Below, in pieces: positions 8,344-16,665 of a stretch of DNA of 64,000 nucleotides. The notes beneath the pieces were generated by a model. That model saw only the letters and a list, made by a program, of their open reading frames with translations. It ran no database searches and had not been told where the DNA came from. Each line of letters starts with the position of its first letter. Position 1 is the first letter of the stretch. Source of the DNA: Herbidospora mongoliensis (GTDB taxonomy: Bacteria > Actinomycetota > Actinomycetes > Streptosporangiales > Streptosporangiaceae); NCBI RefSeq assembly GCF_001570545.1, contig NZ_BBXD01000016.1, positions 248,001-312,000 on the forward strand, given 5' to 3'. The translations under genes and the position numbers were made by a program.

Positions 8344-9633
8344 GTGAACAGTCTCGCGGCCAACATCGCCCTCGTCTTGGTGTTCATCCTGATCGGCGGC
8401 TACTTCGCGGCGGCCGAGATGGCCCTGGTCTCGCTGCGCGAAAGCCAGGTGCGCGGGCTGGAGAAACTCGGCCGCCGGGGCGCCCGGGTGGCCAAGCTGG
8501 CGCGTGACCCCAACCGGTTCCTGTCGGCGGTGCAGATCGGGGTCACCGTGATGAGCATGCTGTCGGCGGCGTTCGGCGCCGACAAGCTCGCCGGCGAGCT
8601 GACCCCGGCACTCGAGGAGTGGGGCCTGCCGAAGTCGGCCGCGCCGCTGGTCTCGCTGGTGGTGGTTACCCTCTGCATCTCCTACGTCTCCCTGGTGCTC
8701 GGCGAGCTGGCGCCCAAGCGCCTGGCCCTCCAGCGGGCCGAAGGCCTGGCGCTGTTCGTGGCCCCCTTCGTCGACCGCATCGCGGCCCTGTCGCGGCCGA
8801 TCATCTGGGCGCTGTCGAAGTCGACCGACGGCGTGGTGCGGCTGCTGGGCGGCAACCCGAACGCCGACCGCGAGGCGATGACGATCGAGGAACTGCGCGA
8901 CATGGTGGCCGGGCACGCCGAGCTGACCGCCGACGAGCGGCACCTGATCGCCGAGGTCTTCGCGGCCGGCAAGCGGCAGTTGCGGGAGGTGATGCTGCCG
9001 CGTACCGAAGTGGAGTTCATGGCGGCCGAGACCACGCTGGCCGAGGCGGCGGTGCTGGTCGCCTCGCTGCCCCACTCGCGGTTCCCCGTCTACCGGGGCT
9101 CCTACGACGAGGTGGTCGGGTTCGTGCACGTCCGCGACCTGCTCGACCCGGTGCTGACCGGCCGGATCGACCCGATCTCCGAGGTGGTGCCGATCCGCCC
9201 GGTGAAGCAGGTGCCGGTCACCAAGCGGGTGCTGGCCACCCTGTCGGAGATGCGCGACGAGGGCCACCACCTGGCCATCGTGGTCGACGAATACGGCGGC
9301 ACGGCCGGCATCGTCACCCTTGAGGACCTGGTCGAGGAGCTCATCGGCGACATCCGCGACGAATACGACCAGGAGGAGCCCGGTTTCCGCCGCATCGCGG
9401 GCGACGTCGAGGTGGAGGGCCTGCTGCGGCTGGTCGACGCGCTGTCGGAGCTCGGCATCGCGCTGCCTGAGGGGCCTTACGAGACCATCGGCGGTTTCAT
9501 GATGGCCAAGCTGGGCCATCTGCCCGTGGTGGGGGAGGTCGTGGAGGTCGCGGAGGCGCGGCTGGCGGTCACCGAGATGGACGGGCGGCGGGTCTCCCGG
9601 GTCCGGGTCACGCCCGCCACCCCGGAGGCGTAA
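8344..9633 (+). CDS. CNNM/CorC-type membrane protein with DUF21 and CBS domains (hemolysin-like TlyC family)
   Basis: A 429-residue inner-membrane protein of the family often labelled hemolysin, which probably handles Mg2+ or Co2+ efflux. Domains in order: DUF21 transmembrane domain (about 1-190, with [13 protein letters not shown] and [10 protein letters not shown]), a CBS pair (about 215-335, with [17 protein letters not shown] and [17 protein letters not shown]) and a C-terminal CorC_HlyC domain (about 350-425, with [15 protein letters not shown]). Start GTG 8344. The CBS pair likely binds an adenine nucleotide. The gap to trpS is small (41 bp), so the two genes may be cotranscribed. Confidence 0.87.
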   Translation: MNSLAANIALVLVFILIGGYFAAAEMALVSLRESQVRGLEKLGRRGARVAKLARDPNRFLSAVQIGVTVMSMLSAAFGADKLAGELTPALEEWGLPKSAAPLVSLVVVTLCISYVSLVLGELAPKRLALQRAEGLALFVAPFVDRIAALSRPIIWALSKSTDGVVRLLGGNPNADREAMTIEELRDMVAGHAELTADERHLIAEVFAAGKRQLREVMLPRTEVEFMAAETTLAEAAVLVASLPHSRFPVYRGSYDEVVGFVHVRDLLDPVLTGRIDPISEVVPIRPVKQVPVTKRVLATLSEMRDEGHHLAIVVDEYGGTAGIVTLEDLVEELIGDIRDEYDQEEPGFRRIAGDVEVEGLLRLVDALSELGIALPEGPYETIGGFMMAKLGHLPVVGEVVEVAEARLAVTEMDGRRVSRVRVTPATPEA

Positions 9634-9674
9634 ATCGTCGCGACCTGCCCGGGGTTGCTGGAAGAATGAGGTGT

Positions 9675-10682
9675 ATGGCTCGCCCTCGTGTTCTTTCCGG
9701 CATCCAGCCCACGTCGGGCTCGTTCCACCTCGGCAATTACCTGGGCGCGGTCCGCCAGTGGGTCGCGCTCCAGGAGACGCACGACGCGTTCTACATGGTC
9801 GTCGACCTCCACGCGATCACGATCACGCCGACCGCCGCCGAGCTGCGCACCCGCACCCGCACCGCCGCCGCGCAGCTGTTCGCGTGCGGCCTCGACCCCG
9901 AGCGGTCGTCGGTGTTCGCGCAGAGCCACGTTCGTGAACACTCCGAGCTGGCCTGGATGCTCATCTGCATGACCGGCATGGGCGAGGCCGGGCGGATGAC
10001 CCAGTTCAAGGACAAGTCATCGAAATACGGTGAGGGCTCGGCCTCGGTGGGCCTGTTCACCTACCCGATCCTGCAGGCCGCCGACATCCTGCTCTACCAG
10101 ACCGACCAGGTCCCGGTGGGCGCCGACCAGAAGCAGCACATCGAGCTCACCCGTGATCTCGCGCAGCGGTTCAACACGCGCTACGGGCAGACGTTCACGC
10201 TGCCCAAGCCGTACATCCTGAAGGAAGTCGAGAAGATCACCGACCTGCAGGACCCGACGGCGAAGATGTCGAAGTCGTCGTCCAGCCCGCAGGGCATCCT
10301 CGACGTGCTGGAAGACCCGGGGCCGCTGCGCAAGAAGGTCATGCGGGCGGTCACCGACACCGGCACCGACATCGTCGCCGACGACGAGAACAAGCCGGGC
10401 GTCACGAACCTGCTCCGGATCCTGTCGGCGCTGACCGGCACCACGATCCCCGACCTGGAGGCGCGCTACGTCGGCGCGGGCTACGGCACCTTCAAGAAGG
10501 ACGTCGCCGAGGCCGTGATCGAGACGTTCACGCCGATCCGCGAGCGCGCGGAGAAGCTGCTCGCCAACGAGGCCGAGCTCGACCGGATGCTGGCGATCGG
10601 CGCGGCCAAGGCGCGCGCGGTGGCGCAGGAGACCATGGAGAAGGCCCGCGACGCGATGGGATTCCTGCCCACTCACGGGTAG
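9675..10682 (+). CDS. trpS: Tryptophanyl-tRNA synthetase
   Basis: Charges tRNA-Trp with tryptophan at the expense of ATP. Class I features are clear in the 335 residues: the HIGH-like HLGN (residues 18-21), and KMSKS (about 197-201). [16 protein letters not shown]-type sequence (here [15 protein letters not shown]) and [12 protein letters not shown] are family hallmarks. I chose ATG 9675 rather than the in-frame ATG 9666 because GAGG stands about 5 nt before it, whereas the upstream ATG has no room for a ribosome-binding site, and homologues begin with a similar short N terminus. Confidence 0.95.
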   Translation: MARPRVLSGIQPTSGSFHLGNYLGAVRQWVALQETHDAFYMVVDLHAITITPTAAELRTRTRTAAAQLFACGLDPERSSVFAQSHVREHSELAWMLICMTGMGEAGRMTQFKDKSSKYGEGSASVGLFTYPILQAADILLYQTDQVPVGADQKQHIELTRDLAQRFNTRYGQTFTLPKPYILKEVEKITDLQDPTAKMSKSSSSPQGILDVLEDPGPLRKKVMRAVTDTGTDIVADDENKPGVTNLLRILSALTGTTIPDLEARYVGAGYGTFKKDVAEAVIETFTPIRERAEKLLANEAELDRMLAIGAAKARAVAQETMEKARDAMGFLPTHG

Positions 10683-10691
10683 TACCCGAGC

Positions 10692-11660
10692 GTGATCAAG
10701 CGCGCGCTCCAGTCCTTCCTGCGGTTTATCGATGTGGTGAAGGCCTGGGGCCGCGCGAAAACCGAGAGCGCGCGGATCCGGTTCCGGTGGGTCGACCATC
10801 TGATCCGCACGATCCACCGATACCAGGTGCTGCACGGCGACCGGCTGGCCGGGGCGGTGACCTACTTCGCGTTCCTGTCGTTCTTCCCGATCATCGCGCT
10901 GTCGTTCGCGGTGTTCGGCTACGTCGTCACGTTCCGGCCCGACGCGCTGCAGACCCTGAACCAGGCGATCAACGACCAGCTCCCGGGCCTGGCCGACAAG
11001 CTCGACCTGAGCTACCTGGCCGAGGCCCGCAGCGCCGCCACGATCATCGGCCTGATCGGCCTGCTCTACTCGGGCCTCGGCGCGGTCGACACGCTGCGCA
11101 CCGCGCTGCGGGACATGTGGATGAGCCGCCGGCCCGCCGTGAACTTCTTCGTCGGCAAGGGCTACGACCTGGTCGCGCTGGTCCTCATCGGCCTCGCGAT
11201 GATCCTCTCCGTGGTCGTCAGCGCGGCGGCCAGCGGCGCCACGTCCACGGTCGCGGGCTGGCTGGGCTTCGGCGCGTCGTGGTTGGTCTCGGCCGGCCTG
11301 GTGGTCGTCGGCATCGTGGCCGCGCTGGCCGCCGACACCCTCGTGTTCCTGGTCATGTTCTGGTGGCTGGCCAGGCCTGCGCAGCCCTTCAAAATCGTGC
11401 TGCGCGGGTCGCTGGTGGGCGCGGTGCTGTTCGGCGTGCTGAAGCAGTCGGCGACGCTGCTGCTGTCCCACACGTTGTCGAACAACACGCTCTACGGGGC
11501 GTTCACCGTCATGATCGGCCTGCTGCTCTGGATCAACCTGTCGGCGCGGGTGATCTTCTACAGCGCCGCCTGGACCGCCACCGCCACCCTCGGCCCGCCG
11601 CCGGAGCCGTCACCGGCCCCGGCCACCCACGACGGTTACGACGAGGCCGTCGGCGACTGA
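10692..11660 (+). CDS. YihY/virulence factor BrkB family membrane protein
   Basis: A 322-residue polytopic inner-membrane protein of the YihY (once BrkB, RNase BN) family. The typical motif HGDRLAGAVTYFAFLSFFP is present near residue 52, followed by about five further hydrophobic helices and YSGLGAVDTLRTAL in the middle. C-terminal TLSNNTLYGAFTVMIGLLLW is also typical. The molecular role is not established; transport or envelope integrity has been proposed. The GTG start lies 9 bp after trpS. Its last 25 bp overlap, on the opposite strand, the 3' end of the carboxypeptidase gene. Confidence 0.85.
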   Translation: MIKRALQSFLRFIDVVKAWGRAKTESARIRFRWVDHLIRTIHRYQVLHGDRLAGAVTYFAFLSFFPIIALSFAVFGYVVTFRPDALQTLNQAINDQLPGLADKLDLSYLAEARSAATIIGLIGLLYSGLGAVDTLRTALRDMWMSRRPAVNFFVGKGYDLVALVLIGLAMILSVVVSAAASGATSTVAGWLGFGASWLVSAGLVVVGIVAALAADTLVFLVMFWWLARPAQPFKIVLRGSLVGAVLFGVLKQSATLLLSHTLSNNTLYGAFTVMIGLLLWINLSARVIFYSAAWTATATLGPPPEPSPAPATHDGYDEAVGD

Positions 11661-12760
11661 CGCCTCTTACGGCGGATGCCCCAGCCGAGCAGACCGACTC
11701 CGGCGACCAGACCGCCGCCCAGGACGATCGTGGCGAGCATCCCTGAATTTTCACGTTTTGGCGCCACCGGCTCGGAGACCGCGGCGTTGCCCTCGGGCAC
11801 CGGTGCCGCCGGCGCCGACGGCGCCGGGGAGGGCTGCGCCGGCGGCAGCGGGTCGACCAGGGCGCCCACGGCGGCGGTCTTGCCGCGGTTGGCGAAGCCC
11901 CAGTTCATCAGCTCCTCGACGTCCTTCCAGAACGACTCCTCGTGCCGCATGACCGACACGATGATCGTGTGGCCGTCGCGCTTGGCCGCGCCGACGAAAC
12001 TGCCGAAGGCCTTGGACGTCCAGCCGTTCTTGACGCCGATCATGCCGTCGTAGGTCCACAACATGCGGTTGTGGTTGCCGATCTCGTAGTGGCCCTTCGG
12101 CGCCGGGAACTTGGCGGTCTTGGTGGAGATGTACTCGCGGAAGTCCTTGTTCTGAAGACCGGCGCGGGCGATCAGCGCCAGGTCGTAGGCCGAGCTGCTC
12201 TGCCCCGGCTTGTCGAGGCCGCTGGGCGTTTTGGCGACCGTGTCGTTGGCCTGGAGGCGCTTCGCCTCCGCGTTCATGTCGGCCAGGGTCGCCGGGATGC
12301 CGCCGTTGGCCTCCGACAGGGCGTTGGCGCAGTCGTTGCCGCTGACCATCATCAGGGCGCGGAACAGGTCGTGCACCTTGTAGATGGGCTTGGGCACGAG
12401 GCCGACCGCGCTGCCCTCCTCGTTGACGGCGGCCCGGCTCGGCTTGACCGTCTGGTTCTTGTCCAGCTTCGGGATCAGCGTCAGCGCCGTCAGGGCCTTC
12501 ATCGTGCTGGCCGGGAGGAACTTCCCGTGCGGGTTCTTGGCCGCCAGCACCTCGCCGGTCTCGGCGTCGGCGATCACGTACGAGTTCGCCTTGGTCTTCG
12601 GTGGGGCCTTCACGCCCGCTTGGACGATGAGACCCGTACTGGCCAGCTGGGGCCCGCCGATCGCATCGGCCGCCGTGGTGGACGCCAGGGCCGGCTGCCC
12701 TCCCGCGAGCAGTCCCGTCGTGAGAACGGCGAGGCTGAGGGCACTCGTACATCTACGCAT
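11636..12760 (-). CDS. D-alanyl-D-alanine carboxypeptidase (S11 penicillin-binding protein)
   Basis: A 374-residue exported enzyme that trims the terminal D-Ala from peptidoglycan stem peptides. A signal peptide (1-27, ending PALAS) leads into the S11 domain, with SxxK nucleophile motif S85-T-M-K88 (in FLPASTMKAL), SxN as S140-G-N142, and the third motif present as K243-N-G245 where the family usually has KTG. A Pro/Ala-rich linker and a C-terminal membrane anchor (GGGLVAGVGLLGWGIRRKRR) tether it to the membrane. I chose ATG 12760 because it begins the signal peptide; the frame is open further upstream without coding character. Confidence 0.88.
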   Translation of the reverse strand: MRRCTSALSLAVLTTGLLAGGQPALASTTAADAIGGPQLASTGLIVQAGVKAPPKTKANSYVIADAETGEVLAAKNPHGKFLPASTMKALTALTLIPKLDKNQTVKPSRAAVNEEGSAVGLVPKPIYKVHDLFRALMMVSGNDCANALSEANGGIPATLADMNAEAKRLQANDTVAKTPSGLDKPGQSSSAYDLALIARAGLQNKDFREYISTKTAKFPAPKGHYEIGNHNRMLWTYDGMIGVKNGWTSKAFGSFVGAAKRDGHTIIVSVMRHEESFWKDVEELMNWGFANRGKTAAVGALVDPLPPAQPSPAPSAPAAPVPEGNAAVSEPVAPKRENSGMLATIVLGGGLVAGVGLLGWGIRRKRRQSPTASS

Positions 12761-12957
12761 ATCGCGAAAGATCCCCCAAAGATCACAGGCGTACGCATTG
12801 GACCCTACTCGTTGATTGACCGTTTGGGGGCAGTTGGCTGATCTGGGGGGAGAGGTCACGATGCACAAGAGGCCTTGATCGGATGTGGGCTTTCGGTTTG
12901 GCCGATTAACGCCACGTCGAGTGACGGTGCCTGAGACGATGGACTATGGAGGTTGTT

Positions 12958-14130
12958 GTGCCGATCGAGTTCAATCCGTCCCGCGGTGCGACTCTGGGCG
13001 TCGAGTGGGAGCTACAGCTCATCGACACGCACACGCGACGGCTCCGGCAGGATGCGCGCCAGATCCTCGCCGAGGTGCCCGATCTGAGCGAGAGCGCCCG
13101 GCCGAAAGCCATGCACGAACTCATGCAGTCGCAGATCGAGATCGTGACGGACATCTGCCACACGGCGGCGGAGGCCGTCCAGGACCTGGAACGGAGCCTG
13201 ACCCGGCTCCGGGAGGTCGCCGAGCCGCGAGGCGTCTCGCTGGCCTGCACCGGGACCCATGCGATCAGCGACTGGCGGGACGCGGAGTACTCGCCGATGC
13301 AGCGCTATGCCGAACTCGTCGAAGAGATGCAGTGGCTGGCATGGCGCATCCAAACATTTGGCGTACACGTTCACGTGGGGGTACGGGATCGAGATAAAGT
13401 CATTCCCATAGTCAACGCACTTGCGGCCTACCTGCCGCATTTCCTGGCGCTGACGACCTCCAGCCCGTTCTGGGGCGGCCAAGACACCGGGCTCGCCTCC
13501 AGCCGGGCAATCGTCTTTGGGGCACTGCCCACGGCCGGGCCGCCGCATTTATTGGCGGACTGGGCGGGGTTCGAGGAATACATGGAGACCCTGATTCGTG
13601 CCGGCACGATCAAGAGCATCAAAGAGGTCTGGTGGGACATTCGACCCCATCCCGACTTCGGCACGATCGAGATCCGCATGTTCGACGGCATTCCGACCCT
13701 ACGAGAGGTCGGCATGGTCACCGCCTTGTCGCAGTGCCTTGTGACGCAGTTCGACCAGCAGCTCGACCGGGGCTACAAGCTTCCGAGCCCGGCGGCCTGG
13801 GTCGTGCGCGACAACAAGTGGCGGGCCACCCGCTACGGGCTGGACGCCGTCGTCGTCACCGACGACAAAGGCTCGACCGCCCCGCTGCGCGACATGTTGT
13901 ACGAACTCCAGCGCGAACTCGAACCGGTGGCCGACCGCCTCGGCTGCGCCGACGAGCTGGCCGTATTGAGCGACGTTCTCGACCAGGGCAGCTCGTGCGA
14001 GCGGCAGCGGGGAATTCTCGCAGCCGGTGGAACTCTTGAAGACGTTGTCGACGCGACCATTACCGAGCTGGCTCAAGACCGGTTCGTCACTGCGAGGAAG
14101 GCAGATGGAGCAGATCATGCAGGGACATGA
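12958..14130 (+). CDS. Glutamate-cysteine ligase family (YbdK-type) carboxylate-amine ligase
   Basis: A 390-residue ATP-dependent ligase of the GCS2 family, which joins glutamate to an amine such as cysteine; the true substrate of actinobacterial YbdK-type proteins is generally not known. Motifs: GVEWELQLID at the N terminus, MHELMQSQIEIVTDICHT (substrate and metal ligands), GVHVHVGV and WWDIRPHPDFGTIEIRMFD. The start is uncertain between ATG 12946 and GTG 12958; I chose GTG because GGAGG lies 5 nt before it and would otherwise fall inside the gene. The 3' end overlaps the amidohydrolase by 26 bp, so the two are probably translated together. Confidence 0.85.
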   Translation: MPIEFNPSRGATLGVEWELQLIDTHTRRLRQDARQILAEVPDLSESARPKAMHELMQSQIEIVTDICHTAAEAVQDLERSLTRLREVAEPRGVSLACTGTHAISDWRDAEYSPMQRYAELVEEMQWLAWRIQTFGVHVHVGVRDRDKVIPIVNALAAYLPHFLALTTSSPFWGGQDTGLASSRAIVFGALPTAGPPHLLADWAGFEEYMETLIRAGTIKSIKEVWWDIRPHPDFGTIEIRMFDGIPTLREVGMVTALSQCLVTQFDQQLDRGYKLPSPAAWVVRDNKWRATRYGLDAVVVTDDKGSTAPLRDMLYELQRELEPVADRLGCADELAVLSDVLDQGSSCERQRGILAAGGTLEDVVDATITELAQDRFVTARKADGADHAGT

Positions 14131-15388
14131 TCAGGAGACGGAGTCCCCTGAGGGGCATGGTCTTACGGGGGAGCTGGACGCGTTCCTCGCCGCTCACGAA
14201 AGTGAGCTCGTCGCACTGCGCCGCGACATCCACATGCACCCCGAGCTCGCTTTCAACGAGCACCGCACCACCGGCAAGGTCATGGACCTGCTGAAGGGGG
14301 CCGGTCTGGAGCCCCAGATCCTGCCCCGGGGCACCGGCATCCTGTGCGACATCGGCCCCGGCGGCGGCCCCACGATCGGCCTGCGCGCCGACATGGACGC
14401 CCTCGCCATGCCCGACGAGAAGGACGTGCCCTACCGTTCGCTCCAGCCCGGCCGCTGCCACGCCTGCGGCCACGACGTGCACACCGCGATCCTGGCCGGC
14501 ACCGGCGTCTTCCTGGCCCGCCAGGCGGCGGCGGGGCTGCTGCCCGGCCGGGTCCGGCTGATCTTCCAGCCGGCCGAGGAGATCGTCGAGGGCGCGCTCG
14601 AGGTCATGGCGGCCGGCGGCATCAGCGGGCTCGACCGGGTGTTCGCGCTGCACTGCGACCCGCGCCTGGAGGTGGGCCAGCTCGGCCTGCGCTCGGGCGG
14701 CATCACGGCGGCCTGCGACCGGCTCACCGTCCGGCTGCGTGGCCCGGGCGGGCACACCGCCCGCCCGCACCTGACCGCCGATCTCGTCTACGCCCTCGCG
14801 AAGATCGTCACCGAACTCCCCGCGGCCCTCAGCCGCCGGGTCGACCCGCGCTCGTCGCTGTCCCTGGTCTGGGGCCGCGTCCAGGCGGGTTCGGTCGGCA
14901 ACGTGATACCCGAAGACGGCCTGATCGAGGGCACGATCCGGTGCCTGGAGGACGAGGCGTGGCACGCCGCGCCCGACCTGATCAAGTCGCTGCTCGACGG
15001 GGTCGCGGGCGCCTACGGGGTGGAGGCCGAGCTCGACTACCGGCGCGGGGTGCCGCCCACGGTCAACGACGCCGCCAGCGTCGAGATGTTCCGCGACGCC
15101 GCGGTCCAGGTCCTCGGGCCCGACGCGCCCGCGCCGACGTCCCAGTCGCTCGGCGGCGAGGATTTCGCCTGGTATCTGGAGTCGATTCCCGGCGCGCTGG
15201 CCCGGCTGGGCGTGCGCACCCCGGGTGACAACCGCGACTTCGACATCCACCAGGCGACCTTCGACGTCGACGAGCGCTGCGTGGGTGTGGGCGTCCGGGT
15301 GCTGGCCGCTACGGCCCTGACCGCCCTGTGGGACGGTCAGCGCACGGCGGTCCGCCGGGGCTCCGAATCGGAGGCTCTGCTGGCCTGA
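14105..15388 (+). CDS. M20 family amidohydrolase (N-acyl amino acid hydrolase-like)
   Basis: A 427-residue cytosolic metal-dependent amidohydrolase of the M20D type, which removes acyl groups from amino acids or opens similar amides. Seen: LRRDIHMHPELAFNE near residue 40, the metal-binding GLRADMDALAM and CHACGHDVHTA, FQPAEEIVEGA, and the dimerisation-domain motif GPGGHTARPH. The C-terminal SLGGEDFAWYL supplies another metal ligand. I chose ATG 14105, which has GAGGAAGG just upstream; the frame opens earlier inside the ligase gene. Coupling with the ligase suggests the two act on related amide substrates; which one is not known. Confidence 0.87.
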   Translation: MEQIMQGHDQETESPEGHGLTGELDAFLAAHESELVALRRDIHMHPELAFNEHRTTGKVMDLLKGAGLEPQILPRGTGILCDIGPGGGPTIGLRADMDALAMPDEKDVPYRSLQPGRCHACGHDVHTAILAGTGVFLARQAAAGLLPGRVRLIFQPAEEIVEGALEVMAAGGISGLDRVFALHCDPRLEVGQLGLRSGGITAACDRLTVRLRGPGGHTARPHLTADLVYALAKIVTELPAALSRRVDPRSSLSLVWGRVQAGSVGNVIPEDGLIEGTIRCLEDEAWHAAPDLIKSLLDGVAGAYGVEAELDYRRGVPPTVNDAASVEMFRDAAVQVLGPDAPAPTSQSLGGEDFAWYLESIPGALARLGVRTPGDNRDFDIHQATFDVDERCVGVGVRVLAATALTALWDGQRTAVRRGSESEALLA

Positions 15389-15447
15389 CTCGGTCACAAG
15401 GTGGCGTGAGCTGCATAACAGGGTGATTGCGGAGCTGTGCTGGCGTT

Positions 15448-15475
15448 TTGAGCATCCTTCCCGAACAACTATCTT
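15448..15475 (+). promoter_or_regulatory. Candidate promoter of the nucleoside transport operon
   Basis: TTGAGC (15448-15453) and TATCTT (15470-15475) are separated by 16 nt, close to a SigA/HrdB-type promoter. A start near 15482 would leave a leader of about 60 nt before the TTG start of the BMP lipoprotein gene. Confidence 0.5.
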
Positions 15476-15544
15476 CCGTGCAGGTTGCCGTGCGTTCCTT
15501 CGCGCGTGCGACGGAAGTGAACGTCACGGAAGGGGAGTCCCACC

Positions 15545-16618
15545 TTGCTCCGCAATCGTTTTGGCAAGGTCGTCGCCGGTGCCGCCACCGGTGCGATGCT
15601 GCTTGCCGCCGCCGCCTGTGGCGGCGGCGACACCACTGAGGGCGCTCCCAGCGCCGCGCCGACCGACGCCGCGTCGTCGGCCCCCGCGGCCGCCGGCGCC
15701 AAGGTCGGCCTCGCGTACGACATCGGCGGCCGTGGCGACCAGTCCTTCAACGACTCCGCCGCAGCGGGCCTGGACAAGGCCAAGGCCGAGCTCGGCGTCG
15801 AGGTCAACGAGCTGGAGGCCGGCAACGGCGAGGCCGAGTCGGCCAAGGAGGAGCGCCTGCGCCTCCTCGCCGACGGCGGCTTCAACCCGGTCATCGCGGT
15901 CGGCTTCGCCTACTCCGCTTCGGTCGCCAAGGTCGCGGCCGAGTTCCCCGACACCAAGTTCGCGATCGTCGACGACGACGCCGCCAAGGGCGCGAACATC
16001 TCCAACCTGGTCTTCGCCGAGGAGCAGGGCTCGTTCCTGGTCGGCGCCGCGGCGGCGCTGAAGTCGACCAAGGGCGACGTCGGCTTCGTCGGCGGTGTCG
16101 AGGTTCCCCTGATCAAGAAGTTCCAGGCCGGTTTCGAGGCGGGCGCCAAGGCCGTCAAGCCGGACATCAAGATCCAGTCGAAGTACCTGACCCAGCCGCC
16201 GGACTTCTCCGGCTTCGGCGACCCGGCCAAGGGCAAGACGGCCGCCGAGGGCATGTTCGACGCGGGCGCCGACGTGGTCTACCAGGCCGCCGGTGGTTCC
16301 GGCGCCGGTGTGTTCGAGGCCGCCAAGGCCGCGGGCGGGCTGGCGATCGGCGTCGACTCCGACCAGGCCAAGACCGCCGACCCGACGGTCGCCGACGTCA
16401 TCATCACCTCGATGCTGAAGAAGGTCGACGTCGCGGTCTTCGACTTCATCAAGAGCTTCACCTCCGACTCGGTCGCGGCCGGTCCGAAGGTCTACGACCT
16501 CGCGGCGGGCGGCGTCGACTACTCGACGACCGGCGGCAAGATCGACGACATCAAGACCCAGCTCGACGACTTCAAGGCCAAGATCGCGAGCGGCGAGATC
16601 ACCGTTCCCAAGGAATAG
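15545..16618 (+). CDS. BMP family nucleoside-binding lipoprotein
   Basis: The extracellular substrate-binding lipoprotein of an ABC importer, 357 residues. A lipobox LLAAAAC puts the acylated cysteine at residue 25, after which comes an acidic linker. The basic-membrane-protein fold is recognised by KVGLAYDIGGRGDQSFND, then NPVIAVGFAYS and the C-terminal region DVIITSMLKKVDVA. BMP proteins with this set of partners bind purine or pyrimidine nucleosides. The start is TTG 15545 with GGGGAG 7 nt upstream; there is no ATG or GTG in a suitable place. Downstream transporter genes follow after a strong hairpin, which may make the lipoprotein more abundant than the other subunits. Confidence 0.9.
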   Translation: MLRNRFGKVVAGAATGAMLLAAAACGGGDTTEGAPSAAPTDAASSAPAAAGAKVGLAYDIGGRGDQSFNDSAAAGLDKAKAELGVEVNELEAGNGEAESAKEERLRLLADGGFNPVIAVGFAYSASVAKVAAEFPDTKFAIVDDDAAKGANISNLVFAEEQGSFLVGAAAALKSTKGDVGFVGGVEVPLIKKFQAGFEAGAKAVKPDIKIQSKYLTQPPDFSGFGDPAKGKTAAEGMFDAGADVVYQAAGGSGAGVFEAAKAAGGLAIGVDSDQAKTADPTVADVIITSMLKKVDVAVFDFIKSFTSDSVAAGPKVYDLAAGGVDYSTTGGKIDDIKTQLDDFKAKIASGEITVPKE

Positions 16619-16638
16619 CCCGGCGGCATGACCGTTGA

Positions 16639-16665
16639 GAGGCCCGGTGACTTCCACCGGGCCTC
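16639..16665 (+). terminator. Intercistronic hairpin, probable partial terminator
   Basis: A perfect 11-bp stem (16639-16649 with 16655-16665) with loop ACTTC and TT following sits 20 nt after the BMP stop. Between a binding-protein gene and its transporter genes such a hairpin usually lets only part of the transcripts continue, and stabilises the upstream mRNA. Confidence 0.75.

Noticed and set aside
8233-9519. The N-terminal extension of the galE frame
   Set aside because: About 429 codons antisense to the CBS protein gene and without homology. GalE starts normally at GTG 8232.
15389-15544. A riboswitch upstream of the nucleoside operon
   Set aside because: No purine-riboswitch core or stable three-way junction could be seen; only promoter-like hexamers were found.
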